From assembly GCA_964475955.1 (NCBI GenBank), contig CAYYZY010000226.1, forward strand, positions 1-11,975: 11,975 nt of DNA. Direction: 5' to 3'. Shown here one piece after another: positions 1 through 5,897 of the stretch; within the stretch, counting starts at the first letter, position 1, and the number at the start of each line of letters is the position of its first letter. The notes below the pieces were generated by a model, which made no database searches, was not told where the DNA came from, and was given only the letters and a program-made list of their open reading frames with translations. This DNA comes from DATKZH01 sp964475955 (GTDB taxonomy: Bacteria; Planctomycetota; Planctomycetia; Pirellulales; Thermoguttaceae). Made by a program: the position numbers and the translations under genes.

Positions 1-40
1 TCTCAATACGGGTTCGCATATCAGTCCGCATGACATCATA

Positions 41-220
41 TCATACGAGCACCCGGCCGTTCAAAGCGATGACGCGCTCGACGGCGTTCCGGATTCTCGC
101 TTCGCCGCCGGGATCGAAGAACCGGGTAATGACGCGGCGAATGTCACTGGTGAAGACCACCGGCAAACGTCGGACTTGCAAGGAACCCCGGCCGCCTTTG
201 CGATTGCCTGTCTGAGACAT
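41..220 (-). CDS. Short ORF resembling only the N-terminus of a GH130-type glycosidase
   Basis: A 59-codon frame starts at ATG 220 with an AGAGG-like ribosome binding site five bases upstream, 25 bases after the stop of the GH130 gene, so it looks like the next gene in that operon. The protein begins MSQTGNRKGG and continues with VRRLPVVFTSDIRRVITRFF, then DPGGEARIRNAVERVIALNG. From memory of the family, this is how longer GH130 proteins (annotated glycosidase or mannosidase) begin: a short strand, then 'RVI.R.F.PG.E.R...ERVLAL' before the five-bladed propeller. Here a TGA follows after GRVLV, and only 40 bases of window remain. It is therefore either a truncated second GH130 gene (point mutation or frameshift at the left edge) or a stand-alone small protein. 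Sequence left of the window would decide. The same frame is open upstream to 559, but that part is antisense-like overlap with the GH130 gene and I do not treat it as coding. Confidence 0.5.
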   Translation of the reverse strand: MSQTGNRKGGRGSLQVRRLPVVFTSDIRRVITRFFDPGGEARIRNAVERVIALNGRVLV

Positions 221-245
221 AGTACCTCTGCTTCGCCTTCCACAT

Positions 246-1238
246 TCACATCTCACCCGGCAGAGCTGTTCCTGCATGGTTGCGTGTTGCGGGGGTAGGA
301 CACGTTCTAAGGTAGCCCAGCACATCGGAGAGTTGGGCCGTGGCCAACGCCACGCAGGTATCCGCCCCCCCATAATAGAGACGGATCTCGCCGGTTGTCT
401 CGTCCAAAGTCCAGCCGCACGGAAACACGACGCCGTTGACGTCTCCTTGACGCTCGTAGGGGAGTTCGGGGGCAAACATCCATTCGTCGCTTCGCCGAAC
501 AACCCGATAAGGATCCTCCAAGTCGAGCAAAGCCAGTCCAAGTCGATACAAACATCCACCGGCAGTTACCCGCACACCGTGGTAGAGGATCAGCCAGCCC
601 TCCGTGGTTTCCAGCGGGGGTGGGCCCAAGCCGATCTTGTTGGCATCCCACCACGCGCCGCGCCTTGCGTGAAAAAGGACATGGTGATCTCCCCAATGCG
701 TCAGATCGGGTGAGAAGGAGAGCCAGATATGCGCACCTGAGCTTCCGGCCGAGACCGGGCGATGAATCATCGCGTACCGGTTTTCGAACGGGCGAGGAAA
801 CACGGCCGCATCCTTGTCCTCGGGGGGCATGACCGGGCCGAGCCGCGAGAAGGAGGTGAAATCGTTAGTCTCTGCCAGGGAAACCAACGGACCGCTGGAT
901 GAGTAGGCCGTGTAGGCGATAATCCACTGGGCCCGGTCGTCGACCCAAGTCAGACGAGGATCTTCCACGCCCCACGCCTCTTCCGAGTGGTTCGCCGGAT
1001 CAGGAACGAAACTGGGGTTGGAGTCGATTCGCCAGTTCGACACGCCGTCGTTGCTGCGGGCCACGGTCAGATGCGAATGTCCCCGGCGGTCCTCGACGCG
1101 GACGAGCAACACGACCTCATCTCCCGTCTGACAGGCGCCAGCGTTGAAGACCGTGTGTGCCGGGTAAGGCCAGTCCCGGGCCGTGAGGATCGGGTTGGCG
1201 GCATGGCGATGAAACAAGTCCGTGTACAGGCTAGGCAT
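246..1238 (-). CDS. GH130 family glycoside phosphorylase/hydrolase (beta-mannoside type)
   Basis: A 330-residue protein recognised as glycoside hydrolase family 130 (the former DUF377 group), five-bladed beta-propeller enzymes that phosphorolyse or hydrolyse beta-mannosides. Visible landmarks: NPILTARDWPYPAHTVFNAG at residues 15-34; LLVRVEDRRGHSHLTVARS at 44-62; GVEDPR at 90-95, whose Asp93 matches the family catalytic acid; DKDAAVFPR at 141-149; WWDANKIGLGPPP at 196-208; LYHGV at 218-222; and YYGGADT at 288-294. Lys201 and His220 lie where phosphorylase members contact phosphate, which favours phosphorolysis over hydrolysis, but this is inference. There is no signal peptide, so it should act in the cytosol. 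Length is normal. The start ATG has only a weak GAGAAA-like ribosome binding site. It lies 66 bases after the four-TM protein gene and downstream of the GT4 and helical hydrolase genes, suggesting it trims or recycles their product. Exact substrate unknown. Confidence 0.9.
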   Translation of the reverse strand: MPSLYTDLFHRHAANPILTARDWPYPAHTVFNAGACQTGDEVVLLVRVEDRRGHSHLTVARSNDGVSNWRIDSNPSFVPDPANHSEEAWGVEDPRLTWVDDRAQWIIAYTAYSSSGPLVSLAETNDFTSFSRLGPVMPPEDKDAAVFPRPFENRYAMIHRPVSAGSSGAHIWLSFSPDLTHWGDHHVLFHARRGAWWDANKIGLGPPPLETTEGWLILYHGVRVTAGGCLYRLGLALLDLEDPYRVVRRSDEWMFAPELPYERQGDVNGVVFPCGWTLDETTGEIRLYYGGADTCVALATAQLSDVLGYLRTCPTPATRNHAGTALPGEM

Positions 1239-1304
1239 CTGTGTTTCTCGATGTATGGGAAACTGTCCATCTCCAGTCGAGAGGATGATTAGGCGAATGG
1301 CCGC

Positions 1305-1727
1305 TCAGACAAAGTGAGGCGACATGGCTCTGCTCAAGTAATCCTTCTGGTCTCGTTGCCGCTGTGCCGCACTGCGGAACATGAATGACAGCGGCGCGAG
1401 CATGATGCCCAACGCCATCAGCCACCATATCCCGGAGAAGACTCCGACGGCTACGAAATCACACCCCACCACGACAACCACGATGCAGAACCTGATGTCG
1501 GAAGGCGACAGGGGCCCCGGCGGCGGCAAGCTCCTCAATCGACGCACCAGACTCGGAAGGAACGCCGCCAAAAGCAACGTCAGAGCGGCGCCGACGAACA
1601 CAAGCCACCCCGACGGTGAGAGCATGGGCTGGCCGTGATGCGCTAGCATGAGGTAAAGCAGCACCATGCCGAGCAGGACTGCCGCGGCAAGAAAAGCGTA
1701 AATAATCGTGTTTTGTGTTGGTCTCAT
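1305..1727 (-). CDS. Small four-TM membrane protein of unknown function
   Basis: A 140-residue very hydrophobic protein that I do not assign to a named family. Four membrane-spanning stretches are evident, at about residues 8-29, 40-60, 79-97 and 98-117. A basic, Pro-rich loop (RRLRSLPPPGP, 62-72) lies between TM2 and TM3, and the tail from 118 is charged (RSAAQRQRDQK). The run of valines in CIVVVVVGC marks TM3. The start ATG has an AAGGA ribosome binding site 8-9 bases upstream, and the coding frame is clean. It sits between the helical hydrolase gene (152-base gap) and the GH130 gene (66-base gap), in the same direction. It could be an accessory membrane component of the carbohydrate cluster or an unrelated passenger. 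Nothing in the sequence indicates a transporter signature. Confidence 0.75.
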   Translation of the reverse strand: MRPTQNTIIYAFLAAAVLLGMVLLYLMLAHHGQPMLSPSGWLVFVGAALTLLLAAFLPSLVRRLRSLPPPGPLSPSDIRFCIVVVVVGCDFVAVGVFSGIWWLMALGIMLAPLSFMFRSAAQRQRDQKDYLSRAMSPHFV

Positions 1728-1879
1728 GGGTTTGTTCCTTGGTGTGTCGTTTTGCGGTGAGATGTGCGCTGCCGCCCAACATGAACCGTCCCGCCAGAGT
1801 CGAACCGCACGATGCAGTTGCCACAGCCTACCTTACGATACACCGCTCACTAAGCCACAAAGGGGACTTTCGGTGATCT
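1728..1879. other. 152-base intergenic gap, possible promoter for the membrane protein/GH130 genes
   Basis: The gap separates the coupled GT4/hydrolase pair from the four-TM protein and GH130 genes. It is the longest break in the carbohydrate cluster. I see no stem followed by a T-run that would make a convincing intrinsic terminator, and no clear -35/-10 pair on the minus strand. The only functional element I can point to is the AAGGA ribosome binding site next to 1727. Confidence 0.3.
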
Positions 1880-2956
1880 TCATGTAATGGCGGCCGCAGG
1901 CTTGCTCTCGTCGCCCAGCGACTCTTGGACCTCATCGCTACTCATTTCTGCCCACAAGTAGGCGAGCGTCGACTCCGCTCCCTGGTTGCGATTCACGCCG
2001 GACGCTTGCAGGCCGTCGCAGCAGGCGCCGCGCGGGACGTCAACGAGTGGCTGCCTCAGACTGTTCTGGCCGTGAAACCAGCCGTGGGCTCGGTGGAAGG
2101 CAGCCAAGTATTCGTCGGTGCCAAGCACCTCAAACGCGGCCTGCGCGGTTTCCGCCATCGTGACGGCTTCCACGGGCTGTTGATCGTACGAGGCCTTTTC
2201 CTCCCCGCGGGGATACCAACCCTCGTTCCCGACCGGCCAGAAGACTCCCTCGGCAGTCGTCTGATGGTCGAGGAAGGCGAACGATGCTTGTGCCATGTCA
2301 AGGAAGTCCTCCTTCGGCCAGCGCTTGGAGGCGATGAACAGCGCGTGCGGCAACACCGCGTTCGCGTAGGTCATGCGCGACTCGAACCACTGCCAGTCTG
2401 GCCGCAGAGCACGCTCGTAGCATTCGGCGAGTCGCCGCGCCGCCGACCATGCCACGGTTTCCAGAGGTTCGATGTCCCCTACCCCCGCACTCCACAGATG
2501 CCCCCACGCCAGGACCACGTACGCTTGCGCCCGCAGGCTTCGCAGGTCGGCGAGCGTCGGCAGAACCGTTTCGATCAACTCTCGAGCCAACGCTCGGTAG
2601 CCGCCAGGCAAGGTGCTGCCCAGCACTTCAGCGAGAGAGCGAACCGCTTGGCCCTGGCAATCACCGCAGCCTTCGGCATCGAGCCAACGGCGCTCGTAGC
2701 TGAGATAATTGTGGAATCCACGACCGACGCCACGCGCGTACTCAAGGAAGCTCAGGTAGGTGGTCACCCGCTTCAACATCTCGTCTTCGGCGTGGCGATT
2801 CCATAGACGGACGCAAAGGCGCAGAGCCCGTGCGTTATCGTCGGTCGTGTAGCCGCTCTCGCGCCGCGGAACACAATAGATGGCATGCTGGATCAACCCT
2901 GTCGAGTCAGTCATGCGATCCAGATGATCCAGCGCGATCCGGTCAACGACGTGCAT
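1880..2956 (-). CDS. Helical glycoside-hydrolase-like protein, normally fused to GT4 glycosyltransferases
   Basis: A 358-residue protein starting MHVVDRIALDHLDRMTDSTG. The ATG at 2956 overlaps the TAA of the upstream glycosyltransferase by one base (TAATG) and has a GGGAGGT ribosome binding site five bases ahead. That is why I choose it over the ATG at 3025, which would add 23 residues inside the glycosyltransferase frame. Landmarks: SGYTTDDNARAL at 34-45, GRGFHNYLSY at 79-88, EGCGDCQGQAV at 95-105, SYDQQPVEAVTMAET at 256-270 and NQGAESTLAYL at 324-334. Alternating helical, aromatic-rich segments suggest an (alpha/alpha)6-barrel glycosidase fold. From memory, the same motifs occur as the C-terminal half of long proteins annotated as group 1 glycosyltransferases. 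No signal peptide, so cytosolic. Acidic residues in TTDDNAR and GAEST are candidate catalytic or sugar-binding positions, but the activity has not been identified here. The tail after about 340 is low complexity and probably disordered. Confidence 0.85.
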   Translation of the reverse strand: MHVVDRIALDHLDRMTDSTGLIQHAIYCVPRRESGYTTDDNARALRLCVRLWNRHAEDEMLKRVTTYLSFLEYARGVGRGFHNYLSYERRWLDAEGCGDCQGQAVRSLAEVLGSTLPGGYRALARELIETVLPTLADLRSLRAQAYVVLAWGHLWSAGVGDIEPLETVAWSAARRLAECYERALRPDWQWFESRMTYANAVLPHALFIASKRWPKEDFLDMAQASFAFLDHQTTAEGVFWPVGNEGWYPRGEEKASYDQQPVEAVTMAETAQAAFEVLGTDEYLAAFHRAHGWFHGQNSLRQPLVDVPRGACCDGLQASGVNRNQGAESTLAYLWAEMSSDEVQESLGDESKPAAAIT

Positions 2957-4191
2957 TACGGACCTCCCAGCACTAAATGTTTGGGCTCGCGCTCGCCGTT
3001 CAGAGCCGCACACGCCCTGGGGCACAGGGAGGCGACCGTCGTATCACCGATAGGCACAACCCGCGTGAAGAACTCCAAGTACCGCCGGCCCACGTTCGGC
3101 CAGAACATTGGCTTCGCATATTCGTAAGCTTTGCGCCGAGTTTCCGTCAGGAACGCGGTGTCCGTCAGGAACCGCAGCGTCGAATCAGCCAGGGCAGCGC
3201 TTTCGGCAAACGGAACGAGCAGGCCCCGCCCGTCGGCCAGGACTTCTTCAGCATACAGGTAGGGTGTGCTTACCACCGCCCCCCCGGCAGCCAAGGCATA
3301 CGCCAAGGTGCCGCTCGCAATCTGGTCTTTTCCCGGATAAGGGGTGACGTACACGTCGGAGGCCTGCAAATGGGCCAGGAGGTCTTCGAGGCTGAGGTAC
3401 TTGTTCACGAAACGCACGTGGGCGCCAACGTGGAGGGCCTGGGCCATTTCGGCCAAGCTCTTGCGGTAGACCTCCCCCTCGTGACGCTTGACCTGTGGAT
3501 GGGTGGCGCCGACGATTAGGTAGATGGCCTCTGGGCAGGCAGCAACGATCCGGGGCATGGACTTGATCATGTATTCCAGCCCCTTGCCTCGACTGATGAG
3601 CCCGAAGCTGCAAATGACCCGTCGTCCCGTCAGTCCGAGTCGTGCCTTGCGCGAGTGATTGCGTTCAAAAGGGACCACCGGCACTCCATGAGGAATCACC
3701 TGTACGGGCGGCCCGGACACGCCGTACACTCCAGCCAAGAGCTTCGCAGCAACCTCGGTCATGACCACGATGCCCTGGCTTCGGGCCGCCAAGGTTTGGA
3801 TCACTCGCCGTGGCAACGGGTCCGGCTGGGTCAGGAGTGTGTGGAACGTGGTGACGACCGGCTTACGGCATTCACGGACGAAGTCCAACACGCGAATGCC
3901 CCATTCGCCGGGGTAGAGACCGAACTCGTGCTGCAAGCTCACCACGTCACACGGGCCGTCATTGGCCGCCTCTGCGGCGAGACGGTACGCGTCCGGGCGG
4001 CGGTCGTCGATGACGTGCACCACGCGCGAATCCTCGTAGCTGAGCGACGGCGTCTTCCGGATCGCCGCCAATGAGGACACCGACTCGCCTGCCGCCTTGT
4101 CCACAGCGTCGGCCGAGTCCCTGGTAAAGGTTGCCAGTCCGCACTCCTCCGGCGGATAGGTGGATAGAAAAAGGGGCCGTACGGTATTCAA
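2956..4191 (-). CDS. GT4-family glycosyltransferase (GT-B fold)
   Basis: A 411-residue group 1/GT4 retaining glycosyltransferase expected to transfer a sugar from a nucleotide-sugar donor in the cytosol. The N-terminal Rossmann domain opens PLFLSTYPPEECGLATFTRD (6-25), an N-terminal pattern seen in this subgroup, followed by QHEFGLYPGEWG (87-98) and TTFHTLL (114-120). The hinge carries VIPHGVPVVPF (165-175). The donor domain has SFGLISRGKGLEYMI (195-209) and GKDQIASGTLAYALAAG (287-303). The last replaces the usual E-x7-E 'EGFGLPLLEA' stretch, as in relatives fused to the helical hydrolase domain. The start is TTG at 4191, supported by AGAGGAG at six bases. It ends in a one-base stop/start overlap with the hydrolase gene, so the pair is translationally coupled. 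Donor and acceptor are not readable from the sequence. The GH130 gene downstream makes mannose-containing products the leading guess. Confidence 0.92.
   Translation of the reverse strand: MNTVRPLFLSTYPPEECGLATFTRDSADAVDKAAGESVSSLAAIRKTPSLSYEDSRVVHVIDDRRPDAYRLAAEAANDGPCDVVSLQHEFGLYPGEWGIRVLDFVRECRKPVVTTFHTLLTQPDPLPRRVIQTLAARSQGIVVMTEVAAKLLAGVYGVSGPPVQVIPHGVPVVPFERNHSRKARLGLTGRRVICSFGLISRGKGLEYMIKSMPRIVAACPEAIYLIVGATHPQVKRHEGEVYRKSLAEMAQALHVGAHVRFVNKYLSLEDLLAHLQASDVYVTPYPGKDQIASGTLAYALAAGGAVVSTPYLYAEEVLADGRGLLVPFAESAALADSTLRFLTDTAFLTETRRKAYEYAKPMFWPNVGRRYLEFFTRVVPIGDTTVASLCPRACAALNGEREPKHLVLGGP
2962..2967 (-). promoter_or_regulatory. Ribosome binding site GGAGGT for the coupled hydrolase gene
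   Basis: Minus-strand GGAGGT lies inside the last codons of the glycosyltransferase gene, five bases before the ATG at 2956. With the TAATG stop/start overlap it fixes the start of the hydrolase-like gene and indicates translational coupling. Confidence 0.75.
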
Positions 4192-4197
4192 TGGTCA

Positions 4198-4204
4198 CTC
4201 CTCT
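4198..4204 (-). promoter_or_regulatory. Ribosome binding site AGAGGAG deciding a TTG start
   Basis: Minus-strand AGAGGAG lies six bases before the TTG at 4191. It is the reason for choosing this non-ATG start for the glycosyltransferase, whose conserved N-terminus (LFLSTYPPEECG) begins only seven residues later. Confidence 0.7.
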
Positions 4205-4288
4205 GGTTGTTCCAGATAGGGTTGGCCTGCAATTCCAGAATCATCGCCACCAACTGTTCTCAGTCTTCACGCAACTCGGCGGGTGGCG

Positions 4289-5009
4289 TCATGGCCGACG
4301 CCTCAGTTGTGTGGGTGATTCACCGATATGCTTCGCCGGATCGATTCCATCGAGGCGAGCCTCCTTTTCCTTTCCAGTTGAAGCACATCGCCCGGAGTGC
4401 CGATTGTCGGCCGGCCCAACTTCAATGTCGAACTGGACCCCTTCAGGTTGTGATTCCGACGCTTCAAACGCGTCCAGCACCGCGGCCAGCACCAACTGTT
4501 TGACGTGGTGCGAGTCGGAGCGGCCCCGTACCGTGACACGCCCGTCACAGACCTCGACACGTAAGTCCCGGACGCGACCGCCGGTTCGCCGCGCGATCGC
4601 GCATTCCCGACGACCGTTCTGGTCACCCAAGGTGAAACGGAGTCGGGGATGGTAAAGAAGACCCCGAAGCCTCCCCGCCAATCGATCGGGCGTTAGGGTT
4701 TTGACGTGGTAGTCGCCGATCGGAAAGCGTTCCAGGCCTTTTAGAACTTGTGGATCGCGGCACGAGGTGAGGATCATCACGGGAACCGTCGCCAGGTCAG
4801 GGGACTCTGCCATGATCGCGAGGACTCCGTCGCCCCCGCCCCATGGCATGTGCGGTTCAAGCACGAGCGCATCCGGTACGCGCTCGCGGAGCTGAGCGAC
4901 GCACTCAAGCCCGTCTACTGCCGTCCCCAGTTCAAAGCCCTCCCGTAGAAGAGGCTCTCCGATACACGGGGGCGAGCGATACATCGGGATCCGCCATCAA
5001 AACGCGCAT
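4289..5009 (-). CDS. Response regulator receiver + BON-like domain, reading frame interrupted
   Basis: Two overlapping frames together encode one protein. The frame from ATG 5009 gives MRVLMADPDVSLAPVYR and then drifts to a stop at 4932-4934. The frame open from about 4984 to 4289 gives EPLLREGFELGTAVDGLECV and the rest. Removing one base in minus-strand CGGAGAGCC (about 4953-4961) joins them as ...VYR-EPLLREGFEL..., the normal receiver pattern. In the joined numbering, the receiver domain spans about 1-118, with Thr81 and Lys103 conserved. The phosphoacceptor position (LVLEPHMP) is Glu51 instead of Asp, and the second residue of the acidic pair is Pro8. Residues about 133-190 form a BON-like domain (DLRVEVCDGRVTVRGRS, then GVQFDIEV), followed by a charged tail. 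BON domains bind membranes or ligands; this fusion has no DNA-binding domain, so an effector role other than transcription is likely. The break may be a true mutation, a sequence error or recoding. It ends 97 bases before the GT4 gene. Confidence 0.7.
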
Positions 5010-5012
5010 GGG

Positions 5013-5029
5013 GGTCGAGCAATTCGACC
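5013..5029. repeat. Perfect 6-bp inverted repeat directly before the response regulator start
   Basis: Plus strand GGTCGA-GCAAT-TCGACC is a dyad with perfect six-base arms and a five-base spacer. It ends three bases before the ATG at 5009 and occupies the place where a ribosome binding site should be; none is visible there. It could be an operator or an mRNA hairpin limiting translation initiation. It may also be chance, since six-base arms are common in GC-rich DNA. Confidence 0.4.
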
Positions 5030-5214
5030 GCGATTGAACGAAAACTTCTCGGTTCACGATGGACACCCTTCCTTGAGCTTGTGTGTTCTGGGCAAATCCG
5101 TTGAAAGCGCCGGCTCCCCGGAGCGTTCGGCCGAAAGGTATGGCCGGCCGTTTGGCGCGGACTCGATCCTGCACCTTCCAGCGGTGGACTGGAAATCAAG
5201 TTTGTGCGTCACCT

Positions 5215-5385
5215 TCAGAGAGGCCGCCATCTGAGCCTGTGGCCCACAAAGGACAGCACCGCAAGAATGAGGAAAACGACGAAGAGTATCTTGGCTCCTT
5301 TCCAGGAGAAAGCTGCCACGCCTCCGAAACCAAGGAAGGCAGCGATCAGAGCGACGACGAGAAACACGACAGCGAGTCGTAACAT
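5215..5385 (-). CDS. DUF1328 (UPF0391) small membrane protein
   Basis: A 56-residue protein with two membrane helices. It starts MLRLAVVFLVVALIAAFLGF and continues GGVAAFSWKGAKILFVVFLI, then LAVLSFVGHRL. This matches the DUF1328/YtjA pattern: a first helix, a short Gly/Ser turn, a conserved lysine segment (KGAKI) and a second helix. The frame is open further upstream to 5523. The start at 5385 is fixed by the AAGGAGG ribosome binding site seven bases ahead and by the family's N-terminus. Function is unknown. Homologues are small inner-membrane proteins often encoded near general-stress and envelope genes. It follows the LapA-like gene after a 239-base gap, so it may have its own promoter. Confidence 0.9.
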   Translation of the reverse strand: MLRLAVVFLVVALIAAFLGFGGVAAFSWKGAKILFVVFLILAVLSFVGHRLRWRPL

Positions 5386-5624
5386 GTCAAGTCCTCCTTG
5401 AACAATCGTTGTGGCCGGTTGGCGAGTAGTTTGCAGGGGCAGCAGACGTGAGGTTGGTGTGCAAGCTCGCCTGTCGTTTTCTTCACTTTCCTGCCATAGG
5501 CAAGCAGACACCTCCTCGTTCATCAGCCATGGCGTCTGCCGACATCACCCGCATCGTGTGGAGCAATTACTGCAGCGCGCCCCGGCGTCCTTCGCAAGGC
5601 ATGACATCCCCTTTGGGCGCATGC
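5386..5624. other. 239-base gap between LapA-like and DUF1328 genes
   Basis: The longest intergenic stretch in the window. It contains the strong AAGGAGG ribosome binding site at 5393-5399 for DUF1328. I see no persuasive -35/-10 or sigma-54 signal. A GGCATG...CATGCC pair (5598-5625) and a GCAGAC...GTCTGC pair are present, but with long loops and no T-run. The in-frame open stretch upstream of DUF1328 does not look like a protein. Confidence 0.3.
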
Positions 5625-5858
5625 CTATGCCGGCGGCCCTCGCTTCGCACCGGGCACGACGTGCCCTGCGGTTAGCACGCCGATCGCAAAACCGATGATC
5701 AACGTTCCGAACAAGAGGGCCGCGTTCGGCATCGTCACCGTGAGGAACAACAGCTTTGTCTCGACGGCTTGCGTGTTCTGCAAGACCACGATCACAACCA
5801 TCAAGACGATGATGGCAATGCCCACGATCTTCACTTTGTCAATGGTTCCCTTCAACAT
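5625..5858 (-). CDS. LapA-like (DUF1049) two-TM inner-membrane protein
   Basis: A 77-residue protein with a short basic N-terminus (MLKGTIDKVK), TM1 at about 11-27, the hallmark VLQNTQAVETKLLFLTVTMP (25-44), TM2 at about 46-66, and a basic, Pro-rich end (GAKRGPPA). The N-T/x-V-E-x-x-L/F pattern between the two helices is typical of the lipopolysaccharide assembly protein A domain family (DUF1049). In enterobacteria LapA works with LapB in controlling lipopolysaccharide synthesis. Here the usual tetratricopeptide C-terminal partner is not adjacent, so a link to lipopolysaccharide is only a possibility. A GGAG ribosome binding site sits six bases before the ATG. It begins 39 bases after the DUF502 gene, consistent with one operon. 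Confidence 0.85.
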   Translation of the reverse strand: MLKGTIDKVKIVGIAIIVLMVVIVVLQNTQAVETKLLFLTVTMPNAALLFGTLIIGFAIGVLTAGHVVPGAKRGPPA

Positions 5859-5897
5859 GGGCTACTCCGGAGGTAGATGGCAGGGCAACGTGTCTTC

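Noticed and set aside
1925..2806. Plus-strand open frame of 293 codons
   Set aside because: It lies wholly antisense to the hydrolase-like gene, whose conserved motifs and ribosome binding site are clear. It has no domain pattern and reflects GC-rich codon structure.
5121..5151. Short GC-rich palindromes (GCTCC-CC-GGAGC, TTCGGCCGAA, GGCCGGCC)
   Set aside because: Each is short, without regular spacing or repetition, and is expected by chance in GC-rich DNA.
4932..5174. 80-codon frame beginning upstream of the response regulator
   Set aside because: Only its last part (from ATG 5009) resembles a protein, namely the receiver N-terminus. The first 55 codons look like non-coding sequence.
5386..5523. 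N-terminal extension of the DUF1328 frame
   Set aside because: The family starts at MLRLAVVF, and AAGGAGG lies seven bases before that ATG.
5598..5625. GGCATG...CATGCC inverted repeat after the LapA-like gene
   Set aside because: The 16-base loop, overlap with the stop codon and absence of a T-run make it a poor terminator.
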